In this document: positions 8,758-17,313 of the stretch, in pieces
Layout: each line of letters starts with the position of its first letter
How positions within the stretch are numbered: position 1 is the first letter of the stretch
Source of the DNA: Planococcus versutus
GTDB taxonomy: Bacteria > Bacillota > Bacilli > Bacillales_A > Planococcaceae
Assembly: GCF_001186155.3 (NCBI RefSeq)
Contig: NZ_CP016540.2
Coordinates: 1,280,001-1,344,000 of the forward strand
DNA: 64,000 bases
Direction: 5' to 3'
Notes under the pieces: model-generated
Seen by the model: only the letters and a program-made list of their open reading frames with translations
Told to the model about the DNA's origin: nothing
The model's database searches: none
Program-made: the position numbers and the translations under genes

Positions 8758-9723
8758 ATGACAACAAAAAAATTACTAGCGGTAATTGGTTTAGCCATTG
8801 CCGGAATTCTTCTGTTGGTAGCTGTTTTTACTTCTTGGTATACAGTAGACGAGTCTGAACAAGCGGTGATCATCACGTTTGGAGTAGCCAATGAAACAAA
8901 TACAGAAGCCGGCTTGCATTTTAAAATGCCTTGGCCGATCCAAAAAACAGAAATTTTATCAAAAGAAACATACAGCTTAAAGTTCGGCTACAACCAAAAT
9001 GACGAAGGCGAAATTGTCGCATTTGATAAAGAAACTAAAATGATAACAGGAGACGAAAACATCGTATTGACGGATCTTGTTGTTCAGTGGAAAATTACAG
9101 ATCCGAAAAAGTACTTATTCAATGCAGAAGCACCACAAGATATCTTGCACGATGCTACATCTGCATCAATTCGTTCAATCATCGGCAACTCATTAATTGA
9201 TGATGCCTTAACTTCTGGGAAAGCAGAAATCGAAGCCGAAACCCGTGATTTGTTAGCATCGCTAATAGAGAAATACGATATCGGTATTACTGTTTTAGCT
9301 GTAAAACTACAAGACGTAGAGTTGCCAAACGAAGAAGTACGTGCAGCATTCACTAATGTAACAGATGCTCGTGAAACAATGAATACCAAAATCAACGAGG
9401 CTAAAAAATACGAAAATCAAAAACGCAACGAAGCATTGGGTGAAAAAGCAGCCATTAATTCACGTGCAGAAGGACAAAAAGTAACGCGTATCCAACAAGC
9501 AACAGGAGATGTCGCACTATTTAATAAGCTTTACAAAGAATATGAAAACAATCCGGAAGTAACAAAGCAACGGATTATTATGGAGACATTAGAAGCGGTA
9601 TTGCCAAATGCCAAATTATACATCATGAATGATGAAGGCGGTACGATGAAATACTTACCACTTGAAGGTTTGCAAACAACGGTTCCGCCAAAAACTGAAA
9701 CCGAAGAAGGGAGTGGCGATTAA
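8758..9723 (+). CDS. hflK: FtsH protease modulator HflK
   Basis: 321 residues. One membrane helix (5-26) is followed by an SPFH/prohibitin domain (about 28-230) with YTVDESEQAVIITFG and LQDVELPNEEVRAAF, then a charged helical region and the MNDEGGTMKYLPLEG end typical of HflK. In E. coli, HflK and HflC form a large membrane ring around FtsH and restrain its proteolysis. The pair is absent from B. subtilis as I recall but found in scattered Bacillales. Own promoter and terminator; overlaps hflC by one base. Confidence 0.88.
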   Translation: MTTKKLLAVIGLAIAGILLLVAVFTSWYTVDESEQAVIITFGVANETNTEAGLHFKMPWPIQKTEILSKETYSLKFGYNQNDEGEIVAFDKETKMITGDENIVLTDLVVQWKITDPKKYLFNAEAPQDILHDATSASIRSIIGNSLIDDALTSGKAEIEAETRDLLASLIEKYDIGITVLAVKLQDVELPNEEVRAAFTNVTDARETMNTKINEAKKYENQKRNEALGEKAAINSRAEGQKVTRIQQATGDVALFNKLYKEYENNPEVTKQRIIMETLEAVLPNAKLYIMNDEGGTMKYLPLEGLQTTVPPKTETEEGSGD

Positions 9724-10694
9724 TGGAATCCAATAAACCTTTAGACGAAGTAAAAAAATTCAATCCATATGAAAGACCTAAAAAAAATAGAGAGCCAAAA
9801 GATACCATTGATTTCAAGAAATACTGGAAACTAATCGTCGGTCTTGTGCTTGCATTTGTCTTATTGTTAATCGTTGTGACAAATGTCTATATCGTCAAAG
9901 AAAATGAGTATCGTGTTGTTCGCCAGTTTGGGGAAGTGGTCAAAATCCAAGAACAACCCGGCATTCAAATGAAAATACCATTTATCCAAAGTGTTACGAC
10001 TTTGCCAAACTATCAAATGACCTATGATGTATCTGAAGCAGAAATTAATACAAAAGACAAAAAACGCATCATTATCGACAATTATGCCATTTGGCATGTC
10101 GATAATCCACTTGAGTTGATTTCAAACGCAGGAACAATTGTCAATGCTGAATCACGTATGGAAGAGTTTATCTATTCAGTAGTCCGCACTGAACTTGGAC
10201 AATTAAACTATGAAGAAATTATTAACGATGAAAATTCTTCGCGTGGTAGCGTGAACGATAGCGTTACTGCGAAAGTAAACGAGTTGTTGAAAAAAGATAA
10301 ATATGGCATTCAAGTATTAGATGTCCGTATTAAACGCACAGATTTACCAGAAGAAAACGAACAATCGGTTTACACACGAATGATTTCAGAGCGTGAATCC
10401 ACAGCTCAAAACTACTTATCTCAAGGAGACGCGAAAAAACGTGAAATGGAAGCGCAAGCTGACCGACAAGCACAAGAAGTAATTGCCACAGCACGTAAAG
10501 AAGCTGCGTTGATCCAAGCAGAAGGAGAGTCACAAGCTGCAAAAATTTATAACGAGTCCTTCTCGAAAGATCCAGAGTTTTACGAACTGTATCGTTCATT
10601 AGAGTCTTATAAGAAAACAATCGGTGAGGACACGGTCATTATTTTGCCATCGGACTCGCCATATGCAGATATCTTATCCGGTAATTTCGACTAA
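9723..10694 (+). CDS. hflC: FtsH protease modulator HflC
   Basis: 323 residues; the ATG shares one base with the hflK stop. About 35 charged cytoplasmic residues precede one membrane helix (36-57), then the SPFH domain (VYIVKENEYRVVRQFGEV, LDVRIKRTDLPEENEQSVYTRMISER), a long charged helix rich in Ala, Glu and Gln, and the C-terminal RSLESYKKT and ILPSDSPYADIL motifs of HflC. Expected partner of HflK in the FtsH-modulating ring. The N-terminal cytoplasmic extension is longer than in the E. coli protein. Confidence 0.88.
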   Translation: MESNKPLDEVKKFNPYERPKKNREPKDTIDFKKYWKLIVGLVLAFVLLLIVVTNVYIVKENEYRVVRQFGEVVKIQEQPGIQMKIPFIQSVTTLPNYQMTYDVSEAEINTKDKKRIIIDNYAIWHVDNPLELISNAGTIVNAESRMEEFIYSVVRTELGQLNYEEIINDENSSRGSVNDSVTAKVNELLKKDKYGIQVLDVRIKRTDLPEENEQSVYTRMISERESTAQNYLSQGDAKKREMEAQADRQAQEVIATARKEAALIQAEGESQAAKIYNESFSKDPEFYELYRSLESYKKTIGEDTVIILPSDSPYADILSGNFD

Positions 10695-10701
10695 GCTTGA
10701 G

Positions 10702-10760
10702 GCCGTTATTTCTCTTCTATTTGCCCGCGTGGTAAAATAAAGAGAATGACGGCTTTTTTT
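10702..10760 (+). terminator. Terminator of hflKC
   Basis: GCCGTTATTTCTCTT (10702-10716) pairs with AAGAGAATGACGGC (10740-10753) with one wobble and one bulge, then T7. It covers the first in-frame ATG of polA (10746), which supports the later GTG start. Confidence 0.8.
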
Positions 10761-10778
10761 ATGGAGAGGGGTAATTTT

Positions 10779-13397
10779 GTGGCAAAGAAAATACTTTTAT
10801 TAGATGGGAATAGTTTGGCGTATCGCGCGTTTTTCGCCTTGCCGCTATTAACCAATGAAAATGGCATTCACACAAATGCTGTATACGGATTTACCATGAT
10901 GCTTCAAAAAATAATTGATGAAGAAAAACCAACGCACATGATTGTAGCTTTTGACGCTGGAAAAACAACATTCCGCCATGAAACGTTTAGCGAATACAAA
11001 GGAGGCAGACAAAAGACGCCGCCCGAGCTATCTGAACAATTTCCATACCTACGCAAATTAATCGATGCGTACGGTATAAAACGCTATGAATTAGATAATT
11101 ACGAAGCAGATGATATTATCGGAACGCTAAGCTTAGAAGCAGAAAAAGAAGGCGAGGAAGTTGTCATCATTTCTGGAGATAAAGACATGACACAATTGGC
11201 TTCTCCGACGACAACTGTTTACATTACACGAAAAGGCATTACCGATATTGAAAAATACACAGTGGAACATATTCAAGAAAAATACGGCTTAACGCCAAAG
11301 CAAATCATCGACATGAAAGGCCTAATGGGCGATGCTTCTGATAACATACCGGGTGTGCCAGGCGTCGGTGAAAAAACTGCGCTAAAACTTCTAGCAGCAC
11401 ACGGGTCTGTCGAAGGAGTCTATGATGCAATCGAACAGCAAAAAGGCAAAATGAAAGAAAAATTAGTAGCTAATGAAGATCTTGCTTATATCAGTAAGCA
11501 ATTGGCAACAATTGAACGACAAGCGCCAATTCAAGTTAAAATCAATGATTTAAGCTATGATGGGCCCAATCAAGAAGAGGTAATAAAAATATGGACAGAA
11601 CTCTCGTTTAAGTCACTGCTTCAAAAAATGGACTACACAGCAGAAGAAACTGTAAAAGAAGAAGTGCATTTTGATGTATTAACGACGATTGATTCGTCGA
11701 TATTACAAGATGAGATGGCTGTTCATCTGGAACTTTACGATGAACAATACCACAGTTGTGATTTGCTTGGAGTGTCACTTGCGACCGAAAGTGAAACCTA
11801 TGTTATTCCGATGAACGTCGTAGAGCAGTCAAAAGAATTTCGTGCGTGGTTTAAGGATCCAACTAAGAAAAAGTTCATGGCAGACTCAAAAGCTGCAACA
11901 GCAGCATTTCTTCGTTATGGCATTGAATTAAAAGGTGTGGATTTTGATTTAATGCTGGGAGCTTATATCGTCAATCCGTCGTTAACGTATACAGATATGG
12001 CGAGTATTGTTCAAGAGTACGGCCAAACAGACGTGTCTACTAATGAACAAATTTATGGCAAAGGTGCTAAAAAGAAAGTACCAGAAGATGCCATTTTGCA
12101 TGAACACATTGCTAGAAAAGCACGTACGATTTGGAAAGTTCGTCCTCTTGTAATGGAGAAGCTTGAAGAAAACGAACAATTTGACTTATACGATAAATTG
12201 GAATTGCCATTAGCTACTGTATTAGGGCAAATGGAGTCACTTGGTGTTCGTGTTGACCGCGATCAATTATCCGAAATGGGCAAAGAATTGTCTCACAAGC
12301 TTGATAAAATCGAAGCGGATATTCACAGCCTGGCTGGACAACAGTTTAATATTAATTCGCCTAAACAATTAGGCGTCATCTTATTTGAAAAACTAGGCTT
12401 GCCAGCATTAAAGAAAACCAAAACAGGTTATTCAACAGCAGCCGATGTTCTTGAAAAACTAGAAGGGCAACATGAAATTATTTCGCACATCTTAATGTAT
12501 CGTCAGTTAGGAAAACTATTATCTACTTATATAGAAGGTTTACTAAAAGAAATTCACGACGATGGCAAAGTTCACACGAGATTCCAACAAGCTTTGACAA
12601 CAACCGGTCGACTTAGTTCAACCAATCCAAACTTGCAAAATATTCCGGTTCGACTTGAAGAAGGGCGGAAAATCCGCAAAGCGTTTATCCCTTCAGAACC
12701 TGGATGGGTCATGGTAGCAGCGGATTATTCGCAAATCGAATTACGTGTGCTTGCAGATATGTCAGAAGATGAGCGATTAGTACAAGCTTTCAAAGATGAT
12801 CGTGACATTCATACAACAACAGCAAGTGACGTTTTTCACGTGTCGGAATCAGAAGTGACGAGTGACATGCGCCGAGCAGCAAAAGCAGTAAACTTTGGAA
12901 TTGTCTACGGTATTAGCGATTACGGTTTGTCTCAAAACTTAAATATTCCACGTAAAGAAGCAGCCGATTTTATTGAGCGCTACTTTGCTAGCTTTCCAGG
13001 CGTCAAGACTTATATGACAACGATTGTAGCAGATGCCAAACGTGATGGGTTTGTGACAACCTTGATGAACCGCCGACGTTATTTGCCGGATATTACGAGT
13101 TCAAACTTTAACTTGCGTAGCTTTGCAGAGCGCACAGCGATGAATACACCCATTCAAGGCAGCGCGGCAGATATTATCAAAAAAGCGATGATTGACATGG
13201 ATGCAGCATTAGAACGTGAAGACATGCAAACGCGGATGTTATTGCAAGTGCATGATGAATTGATTTTTGAAGCACCACCCGAAGAATTAGATAAGCTAAT
13301 GAAGCTAGTGCCTGAAGTAATGGAAAATGCAGTGAAACTAGTTGTGCCGTTAAAAGTGGATATTGCACATGGCTCTAGTTGGTACAATACGAAATGA
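10779..13397 (+). CDS. polA: DNA polymerase I
   Basis: 872 residues from the GTG at 10779, preceded by GGAGAGGGG; the ATG at 10746 lies inside a terminator stem. The N-terminal 5'-nuclease domain (1-290: LLLDGNSLAYRAFF, GDKDMTQL, GLMGDASDNIPGVPGVG) is followed by a 3'-5' exonuclease-like domain that lacks the catalytic D-x-E motif (AVHLELYD instead), as in other Bacillus Pol I, so no proofreading is expected. Polymerase motifs A (AADYSQIELRVLA), B (RRAAKAVNFGIVYG) and C (LQVHDELIFEAP) are intact. It fills gaps in repair and removes Okazaki primers. mutM follows after 15 bases. Confidence 0.97.
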   Translation: MAKKILLLDGNSLAYRAFFALPLLTNENGIHTNAVYGFTMMLQKIIDEEKPTHMIVAFDAGKTTFRHETFSEYKGGRQKTPPELSEQFPYLRKLIDAYGIKRYELDNYEADDIIGTLSLEAEKEGEEVVIISGDKDMTQLASPTTTVYITRKGITDIEKYTVEHIQEKYGLTPKQIIDMKGLMGDASDNIPGVPGVGEKTALKLLAAHGSVEGVYDAIEQQKGKMKEKLVANEDLAYISKQLATIERQAPIQVKINDLSYDGPNQEEVIKIWTELSFKSLLQKMDYTAEETVKEEVHFDVLTTIDSSILQDEMAVHLELYDEQYHSCDLLGVSLATESETYVIPMNVVEQSKEFRAWFKDPTKKKFMADSKAATAAFLRYGIELKGVDFDLMLGAYIVNPSLTYTDMASIVQEYGQTDVSTNEQIYGKGAKKKVPEDAILHEHIARKARTIWKVRPLVMEKLEENEQFDLYDKLELPLATVLGQMESLGVRVDRDQLSEMGKELSHKLDKIEADIHSLAGQQFNINSPKQLGVILFEKLGLPALKKTKTGYSTAADVLEKLEGQHEIISHILMYRQLGKLLSTYIEGLLKEIHDDGKVHTRFQQALTTTGRLSSTNPNLQNIPVRLEEGRKIRKAFIPSEPGWVMVAADYSQIELRVLADMSEDERLVQAFKDDRDIHTTTASDVFHVSESEVTSDMRRAAKAVNFGIVYGISDYGLSQNLNIPRKEAADFIERYFASFPGVKTYMTTIVADAKRDGFVTTLMNRRRYLPDITSSNFNLRSFAERTAMNTPIQGSAADIIKKAMIDMDAALEREDMQTRMLLQVHDELIFEAPPEELDKLMKLVPEVMENAVKLVVPLKVDIAHGSSWYNTK

Positions 13398-13412
13398 TAG
13401 GAGGGCATTAAG

Positions 13413-14282
13413 ATGCCAGAACTTCCAGAAGTCGAAGGAGTCGTTCGGCAAATTCGCCCAGTTTCTATTGGTAAAAGAATTACAGCAGTAACGGTTTCAA
13501 CTGTTATCCGTTTGTCTAAAGAAAATGGAAAAGAAGCTATTATCAAGCGGATGGAAGCAGATCGTTTTATTCATAGTTTAACGGGTGCACAAATTATTCA
13601 AGTTGAACGACGTAGTAAATACATTTATTTTACACTGCGAAAAGACAATGAGTTTTTATTGGTTAATCATTTAGGAATGTCTGGAGCCTGGTTTTATGTA
13701 GATAGACTTGAATCGATTGCCGAAGATAAATTTCGTCGTCATGTTCATGTCACTTTGACATTGAGTGATGGGAATTTTTTGGTGTTTTCAGACATTCGCC
13801 GTTTTGGAGAAATGCGTGTGTTGCAACAAGAAGGGGATTTCCCACCTTTATTACTGATGGCACCAGAACCTTTTGAAAAAAAAGCTCTCGCGCATTTTTT
13901 AGCTATGGCCGAAAGTCAAAAATATAAAAACAAAGCGATAAAAGAAATTATCATGGACGGACAAATCATTTCAGGTTGCGGCAATATATATGCAACTGAA
14001 GCACTTTTTAAAATGAAAATTCATCCGAAACGTTCAGCAAGTCGTATTAGTCAAAAGCGGAAAATAGAATTATTCGAAGTGATTGTCGCTATTTTACTCG
14101 AAAGTATTGAAGCAGGAGGCAGTACAATTTCAGATTACCGAAATGTTAACGGTGAATCAGGCAGTATGCAAAATCGTTTTGGTATGTATGGGAAAAAACA
14201 ATGTGAAGTTTGTGGCGCAATGACGAAAACCTTGAAAATCGGCGGCCGGGCGTCTGTTTATTGTCCGAGCTGTCAGAAATGA
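13413..14282 (+). CDS. mutM: Formamidopyrimidine-DNA glycosylase
   Basis: 289 residues. It excises oxidised purines such as 8-oxoG and cuts the resulting abasic site. The N-terminus MPELPEVE supplies the Pro2 nucleophile and Glu3. LVNHLGMSGAW and the beta-hairpin Lys region are present, and the C-terminal zinc finger is CEVCGAMTKTLKIGG with CPSC at the end. AGGAGG lies 8 nt before the ATG. It sits between polA and coaE as in B. subtilis; the spacing (15 and 9 bases) suggests one operon. Confidence 0.96.
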   Translation: MPELPEVEGVVRQIRPVSIGKRITAVTVSTVIRLSKENGKEAIIKRMEADRFIHSLTGAQIIQVERRSKYIYFTLRKDNEFLLVNHLGMSGAWFYVDRLESIAEDKFRRHVHVTLTLSDGNFLVFSDIRRFGEMRVLQQEGDFPPLLLMAPEPFEKKALAHFLAMAESQKYKNKAIKEIIMDGQIISGCGNIYATEALFKMKIHPKRSASRISQKRKIELFEVIVAILLESIEAGGSTISDYRNVNGESGSMQNRFGMYGKKQCEVCGAMTKTLKIGGRASVYCPSCQK

Positions 14283-14291
14283 GGATAAATC

Positions 14292-14897
14292 ATGATTATT
14301 GGGTTGACGGGTAGTATTGCCAGTGGAAAAAGTACTGTATCTAAAATGTTGAAGAGTGCAGGTTATCCAGTTATCGATGCTGATCTTGTAGCGAGACTTG
14401 TTGTTGAACCAGGCTCTGCCACACTAGCAAAAATCATCCAGGCATTTGGAAAAGAAGTAATCAGCGAAAACGGTACGATGAATCGTGCGAAAGTTGGAGA
14501 AATTATTTTTAATGATCCAGCAAAACGAAAAATATTGAATGACATTATCCATCCAGCCATTCGACAAGAAATGCTCAAGCAACGTCAAGAATTTTTGTTA
14601 CAAGGACATGAAACTATCATTATGGACATTCCATTATTATTTGAAAGCCGTCTTCAACGACTTGTTGATAAGATTTTGGTGGTTAGTGTGACGGAAGAAA
14701 ATCAGTTTAATCGACTAGTAGAAAGAAATGGTTTTACAGAAAAAGAAGCACGTGTGCGCATTAGCTCGCAGTTGCCTATGTCTGTAAAAGAAGATGGTGC
14801 AGACGCTGTTATTTACAATAATGGAACAATCGATGAAACTGAAAAGCAATTAAAACGTATTTTAGAACGCTGGCATGGAGACCTTAAAAAGCAATAA
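14292..14897 (+). CDS. coaE: Dephospho-CoA kinase
   Basis: 201 residues. It phosphorylates the ribose 3'-OH of dephospho-CoA, the last step of CoA synthesis. The P-loop GLTGSIASGKST is at residues 4-15, DADLVAR follows at about 31, and the lid and substrate region includes MDIPLLFES. Starts 9 bases after mutM with GAGGATAA as a weak ribosome site. The gene normally between mutM and coaE in B. subtilis (ytaF) is absent. Confidence 0.95.
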   Translation: MIIGLTGSIASGKSTVSKMLKSAGYPVIDADLVARLVVEPGSATLAKIIQAFGKEVISENGTMNRAKVGEIIFNDPAKRKILNDIIHPAIRQEMLKQRQEFLLQGHETIIMDIPLLFESRLQRLVDKILVVSVTEENQFNRLVERNGFTEKEARVRISSQLPMSVKEDGADAVIYNNGTIDETEKQLKRILERWHGDLKKQ

Positions 14898-14919
14898 AAG
14901 ATCGCTTTTAAGGTTCTCT
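14881..14919 (+). terminator. Hairpin at the end of coaE
   Basis: ACCTTAAAAAGC (from 14881) pairs with GCTTTTAAGGT (14904-14914) with a one-base bulge. The tail is only TCTCT, so it may be a weak terminator or an RNA 3'-end stabiliser. Confidence 0.45.
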
Positions 14920-14930
14920 AAATAGATGAT

Positions 14931-14973
14931 TGTGTTATACTATATATGAAATTAAAAAAATGAGTATAACTTA
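14931..14973 (+). promoter_or_regulatory. gapB promoter with CcpN-type operator
   Basis: The extended -10 TGTTATACT (14933-14941) lies inside TGTGTTATACT (14931-14941), an exact match to the CcpN consensus TRTGHYATAYW. A second site on the opposite strand (14963-14973, TAAGTTATACT) has one mismatch. CcpN represses gapB during glycolytic growth in B. subtilis; the same control is inferred here. Confidence 0.65.
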
Positions 14974-14995
14974 ATTACAAACGGAGGATTCTTAC

Positions 14996-16015
14996 ATGAC
15001 AGTTTCAATAGCAATTAACGGATTTGGCCGTATTGGCCGTATGGTTTTCAGACAGGCAATTCTGATGGATGACGTAACAATTACGGCAGTCAATGCGTCA
15101 TATCCAGCTGAGACCCTTGCGCATTTGATTAAGTATGACACAAATCACGGCACCTTCTCAGGTGAGGTATCTTCAGAAGAAGATGCATTAATTGTTAATG
15201 GTAAGCGTGTTCAATTAGTAAATGAACGCAATCCTCTGAATCTCCCGTGGAAAGAAATGGGTATTGATATTGTTATCGAAGCAACTGGAAAATTTAATTC
15301 ACGTGAAAAAGCGGTACTTCATTTAGAAGCCGGTGCTAAAAAAGTGATTTTAACAGCACCTGGTAAACAAGAAGACATTACGATTGTTATGGGTGTAAAC
15401 GATGAAAAATTAGACATCGAACAACACGATATCATTTCGAATGCAAGCTGCACAACAAATTGTCTAGCACCTGTTGTAAAAGTACTAAATGACAAATTTG
15501 GTATTGAAAATGGCTTAATGACGACAGTTCATTCGTATACGAACGATCAACAAAATTTAGACAATCCACATAAAGACCTTCGTCGTGCACGTGCATGTGC
15601 ACAATCCATTATTCCCACTTCTACGGGTGCTGCGAAAGCGCTATCACTTGTCTTGCCGGAACTGCAAGGAAAACTTCATGGTATGGCGTTGCGTGTACCG
15701 ACACCTAACGTATCATTAGTAGATTTAGTAGTGGATTTGCAAATGGATGTTACGATTGAAGAAGTGAATCGTGCTTTTAAAGAAGCTTCTGAAAATGATT
15801 TAAAAGGAATCTTGAGTTTATCAATGGAACCTTTAGTTTCTGTGGACTTTAACAGCAACCCACAATCTGCAATTGTTGATGGATTAACAACGATGGTTAT
15901 CGGAGGACGAAAAGTGAAAGTTTTGGCTTGGTATGATAACGAATGGGGTTATTCCGCGCGTGTCATTGATTTGACTAAAAAAGTTGCTAATGCTTTAGTG
16001 CTAGTGTCTAAATAA
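14996..16015 (+). CDS. gapB: Glyceraldehyde-3-phosphate dehydrogenase, gluconeogenic NADP type
   Basis: 339 residues, ATG after GGAGGATTC. The Rossmann motif INGFGRIGR is at 7-15; the segment AVNASYPAETLAHL, lacking the Asp of NAD-specific GapA, marks the GapB type that prefers NADP+. Catalytic Cys152 lies in SNASCTTNCLAP, with a His in the HSYTNDQ segment. It works towards gluconeogenesis. Its place between coaE and speD is as in B. subtilis, and its promoter carries a CcpN-like operator. A gapA-type gene is expected elsewhere. Confidence 0.95.
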   Translation: MTVSIAINGFGRIGRMVFRQAILMDDVTITAVNASYPAETLAHLIKYDTNHGTFSGEVSSEEDALIVNGKRVQLVNERNPLNLPWKEMGIDIVIEATGKFNSREKAVLHLEAGAKKVILTAPGKQEDITIVMGVNDEKLDIEQHDIISNASCTTNCLAPVVKVLNDKFGIENGLMTTVHSYTNDQQNLDNPHKDLRRARACAQSIIPTSTGAAKALSLVLPELQGKLHGMALRVPTPNVSLVDLVVDLQMDVTIEEVNRAFKEASENDLKGILSLSMEPLVSVDFNSNPQSAIVDGLTTMVIGGRKVKVLAWYDNEWGYSARVIDLTKKVANALVLVSK

Positions 16016-16024
16016 AAAAGCCGT

Positions 16025-16060
16025 CTCGCACTTCTGTTGTAAAAAGTGCGAGCTTTTTTT
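16025..16060 (+). terminator. Terminator after gapB
   Basis: CTCGCACTT (16025-16033) pairs with AAGTGCGAG (16044-16052), then a T-run. It separates gapB from speD. Confidence 0.88.
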
Positions 16061-16106
16061 GTGAAAGTCTTTATTAGAAAATTCAAGCGCAATTAGCTAT
16101 TTATGA

Positions 16107-16135
16107 TTGCAATTCCAATAGATCCGTTTTATACT
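16107..16135 (+). promoter_or_regulatory. Promoter of speD
   Basis: TTGCAA, 17-nt spacer, TATACT. Predicted start near 16142 leaves a leader of about 185 nt before speD. Confidence 0.65.
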
Positions 16136-16155
16136 ATGAATCGTAGTTAAAAAAT

Positions 16156-16271
16156 AGCTACCACTTCTGACTTTCCATTGTACACTTCGGAATTAGGAGC
16201 GTAAGATTTTTTATTCACATGACTGCTTAAAGGGTTAGGACCTCTTTGGACTAACTTTCCCCCGTGGTAGT
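16156..16271 (+). ncRNA. Structured 5' leader of speD, possible regulatory RNA
   Basis: CTACCAC (16158-16164) can pair with GTGGTAG (16264-16270), closing a domain of about 100 nt. Inside it GTTAG (16234-16238) and CTAAC (16251-16255), plus CC/GG, form a hairpin with loop TCTTT. I do not recognise a known riboswitch class. No T-run terminator lies within the leader, so control would act on translation or RNA stability. Confidence 0.4.
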
Positions 16272-16327
16272 CAACTTTGAATATTTTGCGCAAAAAACAA
16301 AATGATATCAAAGGGGGAAAACGAACC

Positions 16328-16711
16328 ATGGAAACAATGGGACGTCACGTAATTGCAGAACTTTGGCAGTGTGATTTTGACAAATTAAACGATATGGATT
16401 ATATCGAACAAACTTTTGTTGATGCAGCACTCAAATCAGGAGCTGAAGTAAGAGAGGTAGCTTTTCACAAATTCGCTCCACAAGGTGTTAGCGGAGTTGT
16501 GATCATTTCCGAATCTCACTTGACCATCCACAGTTTTCCGGAACATGGCTATGCGAGTGTAGATGTCTACACTTGTGGTGATTTAGATCCTACGATTGCA
16601 GCGGAATATATCGCAGAAGCATTAGGTTCAACATCACGCGAGCTTATAGAAGTGCCACGCGGTATGGGTCCAGTAAATGTCGAAAAATCCAAAGTTTCAG
16701 TAACCATATAA
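16328..16711 (+). CDS. speD: S-adenosylmethionine decarboxylase proenzyme
   Basis: 127 residues from the ATG at 16328 after AAAGGGGGAAAACG; an ATG at 16277 lies in the leader. It makes decarboxylated SAM, the aminopropyl donor for spermidine. The proenzyme cleaves itself at Glu62-Ser63 ([16 protein letters not shown]) to give the pyruvoyl cofactor; the conserved His68 and Cys83 region (VDVYTCGD) follows. Short bacterial class, length as in Bacillus. A monocistronic unit between terminators. Confidence 0.95.
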   Translation: METMGRHVIAELWQCDFDKLNDMDYIEQTFVDAALKSGAEVREVAFHKFAPQGVSGVVIISESHLTIHSFPEHGYASVDVYTCGDLDPTIAAEYIAEALGSTSRELIEVPRGMGPVNVEKSKVSVTI

Positions 16712-16734
16712 TCCATTTAACTAAAAACACGTAA

Positions 16735-16770
16735 GTAGAGGATGAAATCCTCTGCTTTTTCTATTTTTTT
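16735..16770 (+). terminator. Terminator after speD
   Basis: AGAGGAT (16737-16743) pairs with ATCCTCT (16747-16753), loop GAA, followed by T-rich sequence. Confidence 0.85.
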
Positions 16771-16780
16771 AACGAATATT

Positions 16781-16789
16781 TGTTATACT
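16781..16789 (+). promoter_or_regulatory. Extended -10 promoter of nrdR-dnaB-dnaI
   Basis: TGTTATACT with no good -35. It is the only promoter-like motif before nrdR. Confidence 0.5.
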
Positions 16790-16825
16790 AGATACACTAG
16801 ATAGAGAAGTTAGGGAGATGTCAAA

Positions 16826-17302
16826 ATGAAATGTCCAGCTTGCCAACATAATGGGACACGCGTTGTTGATTCACGGCCAATAGACGAAATGAAATCAATC
16901 AGAAGGCGAAGAGAATGTGAATCTTGCAGTTATCGCTTTACCACGTTTGAAAAAGTAGAAGAGATGCCACTGATTGTCGTCAAAAAAGACGGGTCGCGTG
17001 AAGAATTTAGCCGTGAAAAAGTATTGCGTGGATTAATTCGCGCGTGCGAAAAACGGCCGGTATCTTTAGAAGTGCTGGAAGAAGTTGTGTTCAATATCGA
17101 AAAAGACCTTCGCCGAGCAGGGAATCCGGAAGTGAAATCGGAAGAAGTTGGAGAGTTGGTCATGAATCGATTGGCGTCAATTGATGAAGTGGCCTACGTC
17201 CGCTTTGCTTCTGTATATCGCCAATTTAAAGACATTACCGTTTTTATCGACGAGCTGAAGGATTTGCTGAATAAAAGTCCGGAAGACAAGAAAATCGATT
17301 AA
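16826..17302 (+). CDS. nrdR: Transcriptional repressor NrdR
   Basis: 158 residues. The N-terminal zinc ribbon uses Cys3, Cys6, Cys31 and Cys34 ([20 protein letters not shown]); residues about 49-139 are an ATP-cone ([19 protein letters not shown]). NrdR represses ribonucleotide reductase genes in response to ATP/dATP. The gene lies 11 bases before dnaB, and nrdR-dnaB-dnaI is a standard Bacillales operon linking dNTP supply with replication initiation. Confidence 0.97.
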   Translation: MKCPACQHNGTRVVDSRPIDEMKSIRRRRECESCSYRFTTFEKVEEMPLIVVKKDGSREEFSREKVLRGLIRACEKRPVSLEVLEEVVFNIEKDLRRAGNPEVKSEEVGELVMNRLASIDEVAYVRFASVYRQFKDITVFIDELKDLLNKSPEDKKID

Positions 17303-17313
17303 GGTGGTGTAGT

